This document shows positions 35,663 through 44,100 of a DNA stretch of 45,998 nt, one piece after another (position 1 is the stretch's first letter; every line of letters starts with the position of its first letter). Source of the DNA: Promethearchaeota archaeon (GTDB lineage: Archaea > Asgardarchaeota > Lokiarchaeia > Sigyniarchaeales > SOKP01); NCBI GenBank assembly GCA_019058295.1, contig JAHPZI010000003.1, positions 1 to 45,998 of the forward strand, given 5' to 3'. The notes under the pieces are model-generated. The model saw nothing but the letters and a program-made list of their open reading frames with translations, made no database searches and was not told where the DNA came from. The translations under genes were made by a program, and so were the position numbers.

Positions 35663-37056
35663 TTTTTGACTCTAGTACCATCAATCGAAAAAAAATTTTT
35701 TCTCATATATAAGTAAATACATATAAGTGGTATAATTACTAATCCAATGAGAGGAGGTAAAATTTCTATTATATTGTGTGGCTGATCACTACATTCAGGG
35801 TCAAAATCAACAATGCCGTCATGGATTTGTATTGTTTCGATTTCAGCGTCGTTAAATTCTCTTAAAATCCGTAATATAGCTGATATTGCGTGTTGATTGT
35901 AATCAATACGAATATCATAGGCATCTTTTATTGTAAAACCATTATGAAATCCTCCATAGGCGCGATTAGGACATGCTAATTGTGATTTTTTGCGAAACTG
36001 AAGTGTTAAAACCCATTCAATACCAGCTTTTAAACTTTCATAATATTTTGCGACTCTTTTGGAGTCATATACTGATTTAGCAACTCTATAGGCATCGCCA
36101 ATACCTTCTAAATATACGCCAGTATTCACTGTTGGGCCTATAAAATAACCATAAAGATCGTTCCCTAACACATCTAATTCATGCTGAAAATTTTGTCTAG
36201 ATATTTGAATATCGGTCATATTGAAACAAAAATCACGAAATTTTGAATTATCCGTTAATTCATACCATTTTGCACAACCTGAAGTAGCCCAAGGAATAAA
36301 AGCAGCATCATCGTAATCATAATCTTCTGACCAATAATAATCAAGAGCATCTTCCATTGCTCTACGATAGCTTCCATGGTCAAGCATATCATAGGCCAAT
36401 GCGAGAGCAAAAAAAGCTTCCCCCGAATAATATCGGTTTTCTCCACGCTCTCCGTAAAGTCCATCAAAAGCCCCATCATCACGCTGTTGAGATACAATGA
36501 AGTTAGCGAAATTCTCGACATAGGAATTATATTTTTCATTTTCCGTAGCCTCCCAATAGCGAACCATTCCGAGTATAGCAAGTGAGACTGTTCCAACTTT
36601 CATTTTGCCTCCCCAGTTTATTGCCCATTTATCCCAACTTATCATTTGAGTAAAACTACATAAATAATCTAGTCCTGCTTCACCTGCAGTTAAATATTTT
36701 TCCTCTTCTAATTCCTCATATAAGTCCAATAGAGCATAAGTTGTTCCAGCATGTCTTACAATATTATATTCTGAATCATCATATTCATCATCTTCGGCAT
36801 CGTAGAGATATCTGTACTTACCGTTGCAATATTGATTGAAAACGAGATTATCAGCCCCATAACGAGCACATTCCTCAACTAAACTATCTGCAATACCATC
36901 TTCGTAATACTCACGTTCTTCCCAATCAGGATCACAATCAAAATTCTTACAACAAAAAGGATCGTAGAAAAGCGTTAGATATCTTAGAAGGACTCCGATC
37001 CCAATACTTAAAAGGATTATCGTAATTACCGATATTGTTTTTTTTTTATTACCCAT
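35656..37056 (-). CDS. Membrane-anchored extracellular alpha/alpha-toroid protein
   Basis: 466 residues. An N-terminal membrane segment (VITIILLSIGIGVLLRYLTL, about 10-30) and a C-terminal one (LPPLIGLVIIPLICIYLYM) flank a large outer domain. That domain has repeated helical hairpins with aromatic turns: RHAGTTYALLDLYEELEE, GTVSLAILGMVRYWEAT, SGEAFFALALAYDM and NQHAISAILRILREF. This is the pattern of six-hairpin glycosidases and related (alpha/alpha)6 barrels. A clear catalytic pair is not identified. Paired Cys (CCKNFDC, SGC) may form disulfides. Probably acts on or binds a surface polysaccharide or protein; unproven. It is convergent with cofH. Confidence 0.7.
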   Translation of the reverse strand: MGNKKKTISVITIILLSIGIGVLLRYLTLFYDPFCCKNFDCDPDWEEREYYEDGIADSLVEECARYGADNLVFNQYCNGKYRYLYDAEDDEYDDSEYNIVRHAGTTYALLDLYEELEEEKYLTAGEAGLDYLCSFTQMISWDKWAINWGGKMKVGTVSLAILGMVRYWEATENEKYNSYVENFANFIVSQQRDDGAFDGLYGERGENRYYSGEAFFALALAYDMLDHGSYRRAMEDALDYYWSEDYDYDDAAFIPWATSGCAKWYELTDNSKFRDFCFNMTDIQISRQNFQHELDVLGNDLYGYFIGPTVNTGVYLEGIGDAYRVAKSVYDSKRVAKYYESLKAGIEWVLTLQFRKKSQLACPNRAYGGFHNGFTIKDAYDIRIDYNQHAISAILRILREFNDAEIETIQIHDGIVDFDPECSDQPHNIIEILPPLIGLVIIPLICIYLYMRKNFFSIDGTRVKNQ

Positions 37057-37148
37057 TTTTTTTTATAAAAATATCTAATTGTTTAAAGAATATTTTTAAT
37101 TTTAATCATTATTATAATTTTACATCAATAAAAAACTGAGTTGATTAT

Positions 37149-37442
37149 TTGCCAATAACTGTAATTGCTATGGTAAAAGTAAAAGAAGGAAAAATGGAAG
37201 AAGCTATTGAGGTTTTGAAAGAAATTGCCCCAAAAGTAAGAGAATCTGAACCTGGAACCCTTGAATATATCCCTCATACTGTGAAAGGTTCAAAAGAAAA
37301 GAACACAATACTTTTTTATGAAAAGTATGCGGATCCAAAGGCATCACAAGAACATATGCAAAAACTTGGAAAAACTATGGAAAAATTGTTGCCGCTTTTA
37401 GAACCAGGAATGGATATTAAAACTTGTTTTGAGATAGTATAA
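37149..37442 (+). CDS. Antibiotic biosynthesis monooxygenase (ABM) domain protein
   Basis: 97 residues from TTG 37149. The dimeric ferredoxin-like ABM/YgiN fold is recognisable from ITVIAMVKVKEGKMEEAIEV, RESEPGTLEYIPHTVKGS, TILFYEKYADPKASQEHM and the final LEPGMDIKTCFEIV. Relatives are quinol monooxygenases or heme-degrading enzymes; in anaerobes the function is often unclear. It is a single gene between two convergent or divergent neighbours. T-runs after its stop (37462-37476) probably end the transcript. Confidence 0.85.
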   Translation: MPITVIAMVKVKEGKMEEAIEVLKEIAPKVRESEPGTLEYIPHTVKGSKEKNTILFYEKYADPKASQEHMQKLGKTMEKLLPLLEPGMDIKTCFEIV

Positions 37443-37461
37443 AATTAACTTTTTATTCATC

Positions 37462-37476
37462 TTTTTTTTCTTTTTT
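37462..37476 (+). terminator. T-run after the ABM gene
   Basis: Eight T (37462-37469) plus six T shortly after, 20 bases beyond the ABM stop and just before the convergent DHPS-like gene ends. Fits archaeal oligo-T termination. Confidence 0.4.
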
Positions 37477-37478
37477 AG

Positions 37479-39005
37479 TTATACATCTTGAATGTAGGAC
37501 TTACTTGAAAAAAGAGAAAATTCAGCTTTACTGAGTTCTCTTCCTAAATAATTAATATGTTGGAAATTCTTAGTTAACTTTAATTCGATTATTTTTTTGC
37601 TTAGGGCTTCCGCATTGGTCCCAATTAAAGTGTTAAGTAATTTATGATCATTTGATAAATGCAATACATAAATCTTTTCAGCATAATGATTTACATATAT
37701 TTTAAAATATCCAATTTCATCTGGTATATATTCGGGATCCAATTGATCTACTATGATCGCATCATTTTCATTGATTTTTGGCATTTTTTGGCTTACTTTT
37801 CCTTTTGCTCGAAAGAATTGAATTCCCTGATTGATTGGAGGTGATTTTTTATATTTCGAAATATAATTCAATTTTACGCTCTCTTTTAATTCCTCCACAC
37901 CTCCCATAAGTTTTATGCTATGCTCAACTGTAAACAATACACCTATATCTAATTCTATTGCTATACTTGCTAAAAGTCCATTAATTCCAACAGAGTCAAT
38001 ATCCATTAGTTCTACGACATTTGAAATGCCAAAGAAAAGCGGCAATTCCATATTTTGATATTTTTTGGTACAAACTTTCTTTTTGTATAAGAAATATGTT
38101 TCTAAAGAATTACAAATTCCGGGGGCAATGGGGGTTTCTAATAATGGATCAGCAATTAATTTTTTAAAGCCATTTTTTTGTAATTCTTCCGTTAATTTAA
38201 ACAAATTTTCAATTCTAGATTCTGGATCTTTAGGGAAATACCCTTCCTTTACGTTAGTTGGGAGTATAACAATTGGGATATTTTTAGGAATGTTTAGAAA
38301 TTCCTTATAATTACCTAAATCTAAACTTAGAATTAAATCGATTTTTTCATCAACTGCGGCTAAGATTTCTTCTGTATCCATTGAATCTATACTTATTAAG
38401 ACATCGAAATTTTTTTTGAGATTCTTAATTATTTGTTTTACTTTATCCGGATTTGGTTTATTTGACACGCAGCCAATATCAATAATATCTGCTCCAGATT
38501 TAATGTAATGTTTTGCTTTTTTAATAATGCTTTTATCGCTTTTTTCAGTGCAATTTACGATTTCGGCTATAATTGGTGGAGGAAGATTGCGCCCAATTAT
38601 TATATCTGATTTTTGTTCATTTATATAAAAGCTATGATGCTCTAGATGATTTCTAGCAAGTTCAATTTGTTTTTTAACAATTGTTTCATATTCTTTTTCT
38701 CCAGAACTCTCAAACAATTTATTTGCCGGGATGTTATTCGATAATTTTATTTTATCAAAGTTTCTTAAAATAACGGGAAGATCTGACGCAAATTCCGGGC
38801 CTTTTCTGATATTGATTAAAAATTTTTTTTCTAAGTTAGTTGTATCCCATTGAATAAATCCCGGAAGTAATACTAAATCGTATTCAGAAATCGAAATATT
38901 TTTTAAAGTCTTTTCCGTTAAACCCTCTGAAAGAAAAGCAGAAATGGAGACAGGAGCTTTTTCAACTGTAATCTTATGCTCCTTAATTGGTTTTATTATT
39001 TTCAC
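37479..39005 (-). CDS. Dihydropteroate synthase-related protein (TIGR00284-type)
   Basis: 508 residues. Residues about 145-400 form a TIM barrel with DHPS traces: PPIIAEIVNCTEK, GADIIDIGCVSNKP, VLISIDSMD and KLIADPLL. The N-terminal 140 residues (SEYDLVLLPGFIQWDTTNLE and following) and C-terminal 100 residues are the extra parts found in the archaeal TIGR00284 family. That family is implicated in joining the pterin to beta-ribofuranosylaminobenzene phosphate for tetrahydromethanopterin. GTG 39005 is the start. It lies 40 bases downstream of the DUF1464 gene, a usual archaeal pairing. Function in vivo is inferred. Confidence 0.88.
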   Translation of the reverse strand: MKIIKPIKEHKITVEKAPVSISAFLSEGLTEKTLKNISISEYDLVLLPGFIQWDTTNLEKKFLINIRKGPEFASDLPVILRNFDKIKLSNNIPANKLFESSGEKEYETIVKKQIELARNHLEHHSFYINEQKSDIIIGRNLPPPIIAEIVNCTEKSDKSIIKKAKHYIKSGADIIDIGCVSNKPNPDKVKQIIKNLKKNFDVLISIDSMDTEEILAAVDEKIDLILSLDLGNYKEFLNIPKNIPIVILPTNVKEGYFPKDPESRIENLFKLTEELQKNGFKKLIADPLLETPIAPGICNSLETYFLYKKKVCTKKYQNMELPLFFGISNVVELMDIDSVGINGLLASIAIELDIGVLFTVEHSIKLMGGVEELKESVKLNYISKYKKSPPINQGIQFFRAKGKVSQKMPKINENDAIIVDQLDPEYIPDEIGYFKIYVNHYAEKIYVLHLSNDHKLLNTLIGTNAEALSKKIIELKLTKNFQHINYLGRELSKAEFSLFSSKSYIQDV

Positions 39006-39045
39006 GATTGTTGAATAACTTTTTAATCCAGTAATGATGAGAATA

Positions 39046-40143
39046 TTAATCTAAATCACTTATCAATTTTTCTTTATTAAATGGTATAAAAATATCATCT
39101 AGAATTGTACCAGAAGCTTCTTTAATTTTTAAATTATTAATTATTGATTCATACAGATCTTCTTTTCCCAAAATTCCTTTAGCTATAAAAGCAGCACCTT
39201 GAGCTGCACGTTTTGCAATATGACTATATGATTTCATTACTCTTACAGGTGCAACGTCGTTCAATCCACGGATAAATCGATCTTTTAAATAATTTAACTC
39301 AGCACCCCTTCCAGCTAATAATATTTCTACTATTTTTTCTTTACTTGAAAAGGAGGAGGATATTCCAAAGACTGCTTTTTTAACGCTTGAAATATAAGCT
39401 TTAAGAGCATTTTTAATTTGATCGTCTTTTTCGGCTAATAATGTTATTTCTTTTAGACTTAAATCTAAATAACCTGCAATTGAAGCCACTCCACCTTTAT
39501 AGATATTTTTCTTTTCTATATTTTTAATTAGATATGCCAATTCACCATCTAAACTGCCGCATGCTCTGAAGCCCATGATGTTTGAACCTCCAATACCATC
39601 AATGATTTGGCCATTTTCTATTGCGAGAACAGCTGTAAATCCATAACCTATTTCGACCATTATAAAATTAATTTCTTCAGGATTTATCTTAAATCTCTCG
39701 ATTTGATCTCTCATTCCAACAACAGAAGTACATAATTTATCAGCAGTACCCATATCAATTTTATTAATTTTTCGATATCTTGGAACTGTAGGTAAATGTT
39801 TAACTCCTGGAACGATTATACCTGGAATTCCTGACGATTTTATAAGTCTTAAAATTTCTCCAAGCCCTACTAGTTTTTCCTTATCAGTTTGTTCAAACTT
39901 TAATAATGTGAAAAAAATATCTCTTTCCGTTAAATCACTTACATCTTTCAACGGTAGACCAAAACCGCTTGGAGCGACCATTAGGTCAATATTTTCAACA
40001 GATTTTATAATCTTTATTGCTTTTTGGGGGGCCCTCATTAATTCTTTAGTTGGTATAGATGTATCTAAAATAACTCTATTATCCTCCAAGCCAAAAAAAT
40101 CCCAGCTTGCAGAGCCAGGATCAATACCAATTACTCTATACAA
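39046..40143 (-). CDS. DUF1464/COG2441 ASKHA-fold protein
   Basis: 365 residues from TTG 40143. The start VIGIDPGSASWDFFGL is the phosphate-1 loop of the acetate/sugar-kinase/Hsp70 fold. MVEIGYGFTAVLAIENGQI gives the second loop, and EILLAGRGAELNYLKDRFI the adenosine motif. COG2441 has been labelled predicted butyrate kinase, but its neighbourhood in archaea links it to pterin synthesis, as here with the DHPS-like gene. It likely uses ATP; the substrate is unknown. Confidence 0.85.
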   Translation of the reverse strand: MYRVIGIDPGSASWDFFGLEDNRVILDTSIPTKELMRAPQKAIKIIKSVENIDLMVAPSGFGLPLKDVSDLTERDIFFTLLKFEQTDKEKLVGLGEILRLIKSSGIPGIIVPGVKHLPTVPRYRKINKIDMGTADKLCTSVVGMRDQIERFKINPEEINFIMVEIGYGFTAVLAIENGQIIDGIGGSNIMGFRACGSLDGELAYLIKNIEKKNIYKGGVASIAGYLDLSLKEITLLAEKDDQIKNALKAYISSVKKAVFGISSSFSSKEKIVEILLAGRGAELNYLKDRFIRGLNDVAPVRVMKSYSHIAKRAAQGAAFIAKGILGKEDLYESIINNLKIKEASGTILDDIFIPFNKEKLISDLD

Positions 40144-40360
40144 GGAATGTCAGACTTAAAAAATTAATATTTTTTATTAATATTTTGAATGAATTAACTT
40201 TTTCTCTAATTCAAATTATGGAATTAATCAAGAAAAATAGAATCCATTTCATCCTTTAATTGAATTTCTCTAATATTTATAGATCTTAAGTCCAAAGTAT
40301 TTATATTTTTAAAATCTATAAATTTTAAAATTAAAAAAAAATTTAATATGAATCCAAGAT

Positions 40361-40365
40361 GGTGA
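40361..40365 (+). promoter_or_regulatory. Ribosome-binding site GGTGA deciding the rubrerythrin start
   Basis: GGTGA, whose TGA is also an in-frame stop, is followed by six A and then ATT 40372, the only sensible start for the Cys-rich N-terminus. Confidence 0.5.
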
Positions 40366-40371
40366 AAAAAA

Positions 40372-40902
40372 ATTTTCGTTCAAGTATTTGTATGTAAGAT
40401 TTGTGGTGAAGCTTATATAGGAGAGGAAGAACCATCAAGGTGTCCTTTCTGTGGAGCTTACAAGAAATATTTTGTAAAATCAACGGAATATGATGATTCA
40501 GGAGATTGGGATGTCGAATTGAATGAAACTGACAAAGCTAATGTTGAAAAAGCTTTAGGAGTTGAAATTTCAAACACCTTATTTTACAAATGCGCCTCAA
40601 AGAAGGTAAAAGAAATAGATGGTCAAAAACTCTTTAAGATTCTTAGTAAGGTAGAAAATGAACATGCTTCCGTATGGAAAAAAATACTTAAATTAGATAA
40701 AATCAAAATGGAACCTCCTGAAAGTTGTGTAGAAGATTATACAGCAGATCTTAATGACTCGCATGCACGAGAAGAAAGAGCAATAAAATTTTATGGTGAA
40801 GCTGCTGCTGCCGCTCAAAATCCAAGAGTAAAAGAAATTTTTCAAGCTTTTATAGAAGTGGAGACAGATCATTTAAAGCTCTCAGAAGAAAGATTGAAAT
40901 AA
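40372..40902 (+). CDS. Reverse rubrerythrin: N-terminal rubredoxin-like domain plus diiron domain, apparent ATT start
   Basis: 176 residues. The N-terminus has a rubredoxin-like pair, VCKICGEAY (C8, C11) and RCPFCGAYKKYF (C24, C27), ahead of a four-helix ferritin-like domain (residues 50-176) with ligands in KALGVEISN, ENEH (ExxH), REERAIKFY and ETDH (ExxH). Classical rubrerythrins have the rubredoxin at the C-terminus, so this is the reverse order found in anaerobes. It likely reduces peroxide. A start at TTG 40519 would delete the metal domain. Upstream in frame there is a stop at 40363, then AAA AAA ATT; the ATT at 40372 lies six bases after GGTGA. No ATG, GTG or TTG opens the frame before the first Cys. 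Confidence 0.88.
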   Translation: MFVQVFVCKICGEAYIGEEEPSRCPFCGAYKKYFVKSTEYDDSGDWDVELNETDKANVEKALGVEISNTLFYKCASKKVKEIDGQKLFKILSKVENEHASVWKKILKLDKIKMEPPESCVEDYTADLNDSHAREERAIKFYGEAAAAAQNPRVKEIFQAFIEVETDHLKLSEERLK

Positions 40903-40909
40903 TAATTAC

Positions 40910-40938
40910 TTTTTTTTTAAATTTTTTAATTTTTTTTT
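40910..40938 (+). terminator. Oligo-T terminator after rubrerythrin
   Basis: Runs of nine, six and eight T begin eight bases after the rubrerythrin stop, separating it from the glycyl radical enzyme gene. Confidence 0.5.
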
Positions 40939-40972
40939 CTCATAAATATATTCTTATATTCTGTAAAAACAA

Positions 40973-40982
40973 TTTATAAATA
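40973..40982 (+). promoter_or_regulatory. TATA box of the stand-alone glycyl radical enzyme
   Basis: TTTATAAATA, preceded by GTAAAAACAA as possible BRE. Transcription would begin near 41003, about 40 bases before ATG 41042. Confidence 0.45.
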
Positions 40983-41041
40983 CCCATATAAATTTATAGA
41001 TATTGAATTTTAGACATAATAATTATTAGATGAGTCTTTAA

Positions 41042-43546
41042 ATGAGTAAAATCAATGGCAAATTAGACAGCCACAGAGAGGAACCAAAATTTCCGATTGC
41101 GGAACCTCATGATCTCTCACCTCGTTCAAAATGGCTAAGAGAATATTATTTTAAGGGAGCAGAAAGAGAATGGAATAACGAATTTATGGTATTTACGACA
41201 GGGACTGATTGGGATATAATTTGGTATGAAGGAGATTATTATAACGCACCTGAAATTCTTTATTATATTCAAATTTTGGGAAAAAAAGACAAAGGAGTTT
41301 TTGCTTCTTCCTTTAGATCGATGGGTATACCAGTTAAATTGCCCGATGATTTTTGGGAATTATCCTTGCCAGAACGTAGAATGACATTTCTTGAGGATGT
41401 TATTCTCAATTATATTCCCCAAGAAATTATTTCAGAAAACGATTTAGTTGCTGGGGGAAGGTTTAACACTCAATTAAGTAAATGCTTTAATAAAAACGAA
41501 TCTAAAGAGTATTGGAAAAAAAATATAAGAAATAGAGATGATGTTTTCAAATATCATAGATCTGGATTTGGAAATCTTGGCGCTATCGCAGGACATATCA
41601 TTCCCGATTACGAAGCTGTTGTCAAGAAAGGATTTAAACATATATATGAGAGTGCAAAAGAAAGTTACTCCAAATTAAGTGAAGAGGAAAAAAACGGTCC
41701 AAAAGGACAAGAACTTAGAGCAATGATAAAAGCTGCTGAAATTCCAAGAAAATTAGCAAAAAAATACGTTGAGGAATGTAGAAGATTAAAAGATGAAGCA
41801 ACGACTCCTGAAAGAGTGGAAGAACTTGAACTAATGGCAGAAAATTTGGAGCGCGTTCCGTGGGAGCCTGCAGAAACCTTCTGGCAAGGAGTTCAAGCGA
41901 TTTGGCTTACACACATGTTAGTAATGACAGAAGAGTCTTATCCCGGACCTGGGCTTTCTTTTGGTAGAACAGATCAACATTTATGGTCTTTATACAAAAA
42001 AGATGTTATAGACGAGAAAAATATTACAAAAGAATTTGCAAAGGATATATTGGGAAGCTTCTGGTTTCATTGTAATACTGTGTACGATGCTATGATAAGA
42101 GTTGGCAAGCAAGGAATTACGTCAGCCTTTGGACAATTAATGACATTATCCGGATGCGGTCCGAATGGAGAGGATTTGACGAATGAATTAACCTATACGA
42201 TTTTAGAGGTTATTGATGAGTGGTCGCCTATTCTAGAACCAAAGCCAAACGTAAGATTACATAGAAATTCACCTGATAAATTATTAGATAAAATAATTGA
42301 GATGATCTCAAGGTCTCAAGGTGCTCCTTTTCTAATAAATTTTGATGAAAGGAGTATTGCCGGTATGGTTAAAGAGGGTATTTCTAAAGAAGAAGCTTGG
42401 GATTATGCTTGTGTTGGATGTTTAGAAAACACTATGCAAGGAAACGATCGTTCAGGAACGGTCAATTGTAATCCTAATCTGACAAAAAGTATAGAATTAA
42501 CCCTATGGAATGGAAAAAATATGCCAGGAAACAATTTAGCAACGAAACCCAGCGAACAAATTGGACCTGAAACAGGAGAACCTGAAAATTTTGAAACATG
42601 GGAAGATTTCTGGAACGCATGGAAACAACAAATTCAATTTGCTATAAAATACACTGTAGATATAAACAATTTATGTGAAGAACTACGTGGAGAGTTTCTC
42701 CCAACTCCGTACTTATCAACTATCGTTCGAGGGTGTATAGAGAAGGGTTTAGATGTACGGAATGGTGGACCAGAACTTAGATTCATAACTATTGAAGGAG
42801 TTGGTTTTGCAACCACCGTTGACTCTTTATTAGCAATTAAAAAGTTAGTTTATGATGATAAAAAATATACAATAACTCAAATTAAAGAAGCATTAATTAA
42901 CGATTTCAAAGATACTGAAGTTATGCAAACTTTCCTAAAGAATAAGGCTCCAAAATATGGAAACGATGATGACGCTGCAGACGAATTGGCTAGAAAGGTT
43001 ATGAAAGTCTGGGCGGATGAAACTTGGAAATATAAAACACTAACCGATTTTCAATATCGTCCCGGAATGTTATCTTGGAATTATTGGGCTGGAGCTGACG
43101 CTGGTTTTACAGCTACGACTCCAGATGGTCGAAAAAAAGGTACATTTCTTTCAAATGCGATTTGTCCTTCAAATGGGGCCGACAAATGGGGGCCCACGGC
43201 TGTCACTAATTCAGTAGGAATTGTTTTAGGTGGTAAGACAGAAACAGGAGAATACATAAATTATTTACCAAACGGTGCTTCGCATACGATAACGTTTAAT
43301 CCTAGCATTCTTGTTGATCCCGAGCATAAAGAAAAGTTTAAATCTTATCTAAGGGGCTATGTTGAGAATGGAGGAACATGTTTGCAAATAAATATGCTAG
43401 ATGCTGAAATGTTAAAAGACGCTCAAAAGCATCCAGAGAATTATAAAAACCTCTTAGTTAGAGTTACCGGATATAATGCTTACTTTACGGCAATTGGAAG
43501 GGAATTACAAGACGAGATAATTGCACGAGAATCTCATAAAATTTAG
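41042..43546 (+). CDS. Stand-alone glycyl radical enzyme
   Basis: 834 residues, PFL-like family. The thiyl Cys is near 460 in YACVGCLENTMQ; the Cys-x-Glu (C460, E462) is the pattern of diol dehydratases and C-N/C-C lyases rather than of pyruvate formate-lyase (Cys-Cys). The glycyl loop is LLVRVTGYNAYF with Gly 810, and the C-terminus is IARESHKI. All catalytic elements are intact, so it should form a glycyl radical and carry out an anaerobic radical reaction on an unknown substrate. No activase gene lies beside it in this window; the only activase domain seen is fused to the other GRE at 12525-15803. Strong TATA upstream and T-run downstream indicate a single-gene transcript. Confidence 0.92.
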   Translation: MSKINGKLDSHREEPKFPIAEPHDLSPRSKWLREYYFKGAEREWNNEFMVFTTGTDWDIIWYEGDYYNAPEILYYIQILGKKDKGVFASSFRSMGIPVKLPDDFWELSLPERRMTFLEDVILNYIPQEIISENDLVAGGRFNTQLSKCFNKNESKEYWKKNIRNRDDVFKYHRSGFGNLGAIAGHIIPDYEAVVKKGFKHIYESAKESYSKLSEEEKNGPKGQELRAMIKAAEIPRKLAKKYVEECRRLKDEATTPERVEELELMAENLERVPWEPAETFWQGVQAIWLTHMLVMTEESYPGPGLSFGRTDQHLWSLYKKDVIDEKNITKEFAKDILGSFWFHCNTVYDAMIRVGKQGITSAFGQLMTLSGCGPNGEDLTNELTYTILEVIDEWSPILEPKPNVRLHRNSPDKLLDKIIEMISRSQGAPFLINFDERSIAGMVKEGISKEEAWDYACVGCLENTMQGNDRSGTVNCNPNLTKSIELTLWNGKNMPGNNLATKPSEQIGPETGEPENFETWEDFWNAWKQQIQFAIKYTVDINNLCEELRGEFLPTPYLSTIVRGCIEKGLDVRNGGPELRFITIEGVGFATTVDSLLAIKKLVYDDKKYTITQIKEALINDFKDTEVMQTFLKNKAPKYGNDDDAADELARKVMKVWADETWKYKTLTDFQYRPGMLSWNYWAGADAGFTATTPDGRKKGTFLSNAICPSNGADKWGPTAVTNSVGIVLGGKTETGEYINYLPNGASHTITFNPSILVDPEHKEKFKSYLRGYVENGGTCLQINMLDAEMLKDAQKHPENYKNLLVRVTGYNAYFTAIGRELQDEIIARESHKI

Positions 43547-43561
43547 TTTTTAATCACTCAC

Positions 43562-43570
43562 TTTTTTTTT
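43562..43570 (+). terminator. Oligo-T terminator after the glycyl radical enzyme
   Basis: Nine T begin 16 bases after the GRE stop, before the convergent membrane-protein gene. Confidence 0.5.
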
Positions 43571-43593
43571 CTACTATAGCATATTTATTTTCA

Positions 43594-44097
43594 TTAATCA
43601 ATTTTCATTTTAATTAGCGCTCCAATAATAATTAAATTTGCTCCGATAAAAAGAGTATACACACCAATATAAAACTCAAAAAAATCCCAAAAATTCAATC
43701 TTAATTGTTCACCAAAAATTACAATTGATGCAGAATAATAAAGTTCAACTGCAAATATCCAGCTTATCATTGTGAGAATAGCAATAATTGCCATAAAAAA
43801 TGCAAGTGTTCCTCCACTATTGCCCTTTCTAATAGTGTTTCCTTTTAATATCGCTATTATTGATGCTATGATTATTCCTATAGCACATATACAACCGTAG
43901 AACTCAATTGCGAATTTACTTTCTGAAATGGAATCTTCTGTTCCTTGAGCATAAGTAAATCCCCACATCCAATAGTAAATATCCATATCTAAACCAGAAT
44001 ATTCCCATCTTATATATGTTGTTGGAAGTAAAACTGATATTAAAGTTAAAATGCCTCCAATAATAACAATGATACCTCCTTTTTTTTCAATAGTCAT
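43594..44097 (-). CDS. Four-helix membrane protein
   Basis: 167 residues with four predicted membrane helices: GGIIVIIGGILTLISVLL, FYGCICAIGIIIASIIAIL, LAFFMAIIAILTMISWIFAV and VYTLFIGANLIIIGALI. Between helices 1 and 2 is an outer loop with aromatic residues (TTYIRWEYSGLDMDIYYWMW). No catalytic motif or known family is recognised. ATG 44097 lies three bases after the upstream gene's stop, so it is in one operon with the two anchored secreted proteins and may form a complex with them. Confidence 0.65.
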   Translation of the reverse strand: MTIEKKGGIIVIIGGILTLISVLLPTTYIRWEYSGLDMDIYYWMWGFTYAQGTEDSISESKFAIEFYGCICAIGIIIASIIAILKGNTIRKGNSGGTLAFFMAIIAILTMISWIFAVELYYSASIVIFGEQLRLNFWDFFEFYIGVYTLFIGANLIIIGALIKMKID

Positions 44098-44100
44098 CTT

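Noticed and set aside
40200..40330. Short minus-strand frame ending KDEMDSIFLD
   Set aside because: Only about 23 codons from a TTG, no ribosome-binding site; cannot be told from chance.
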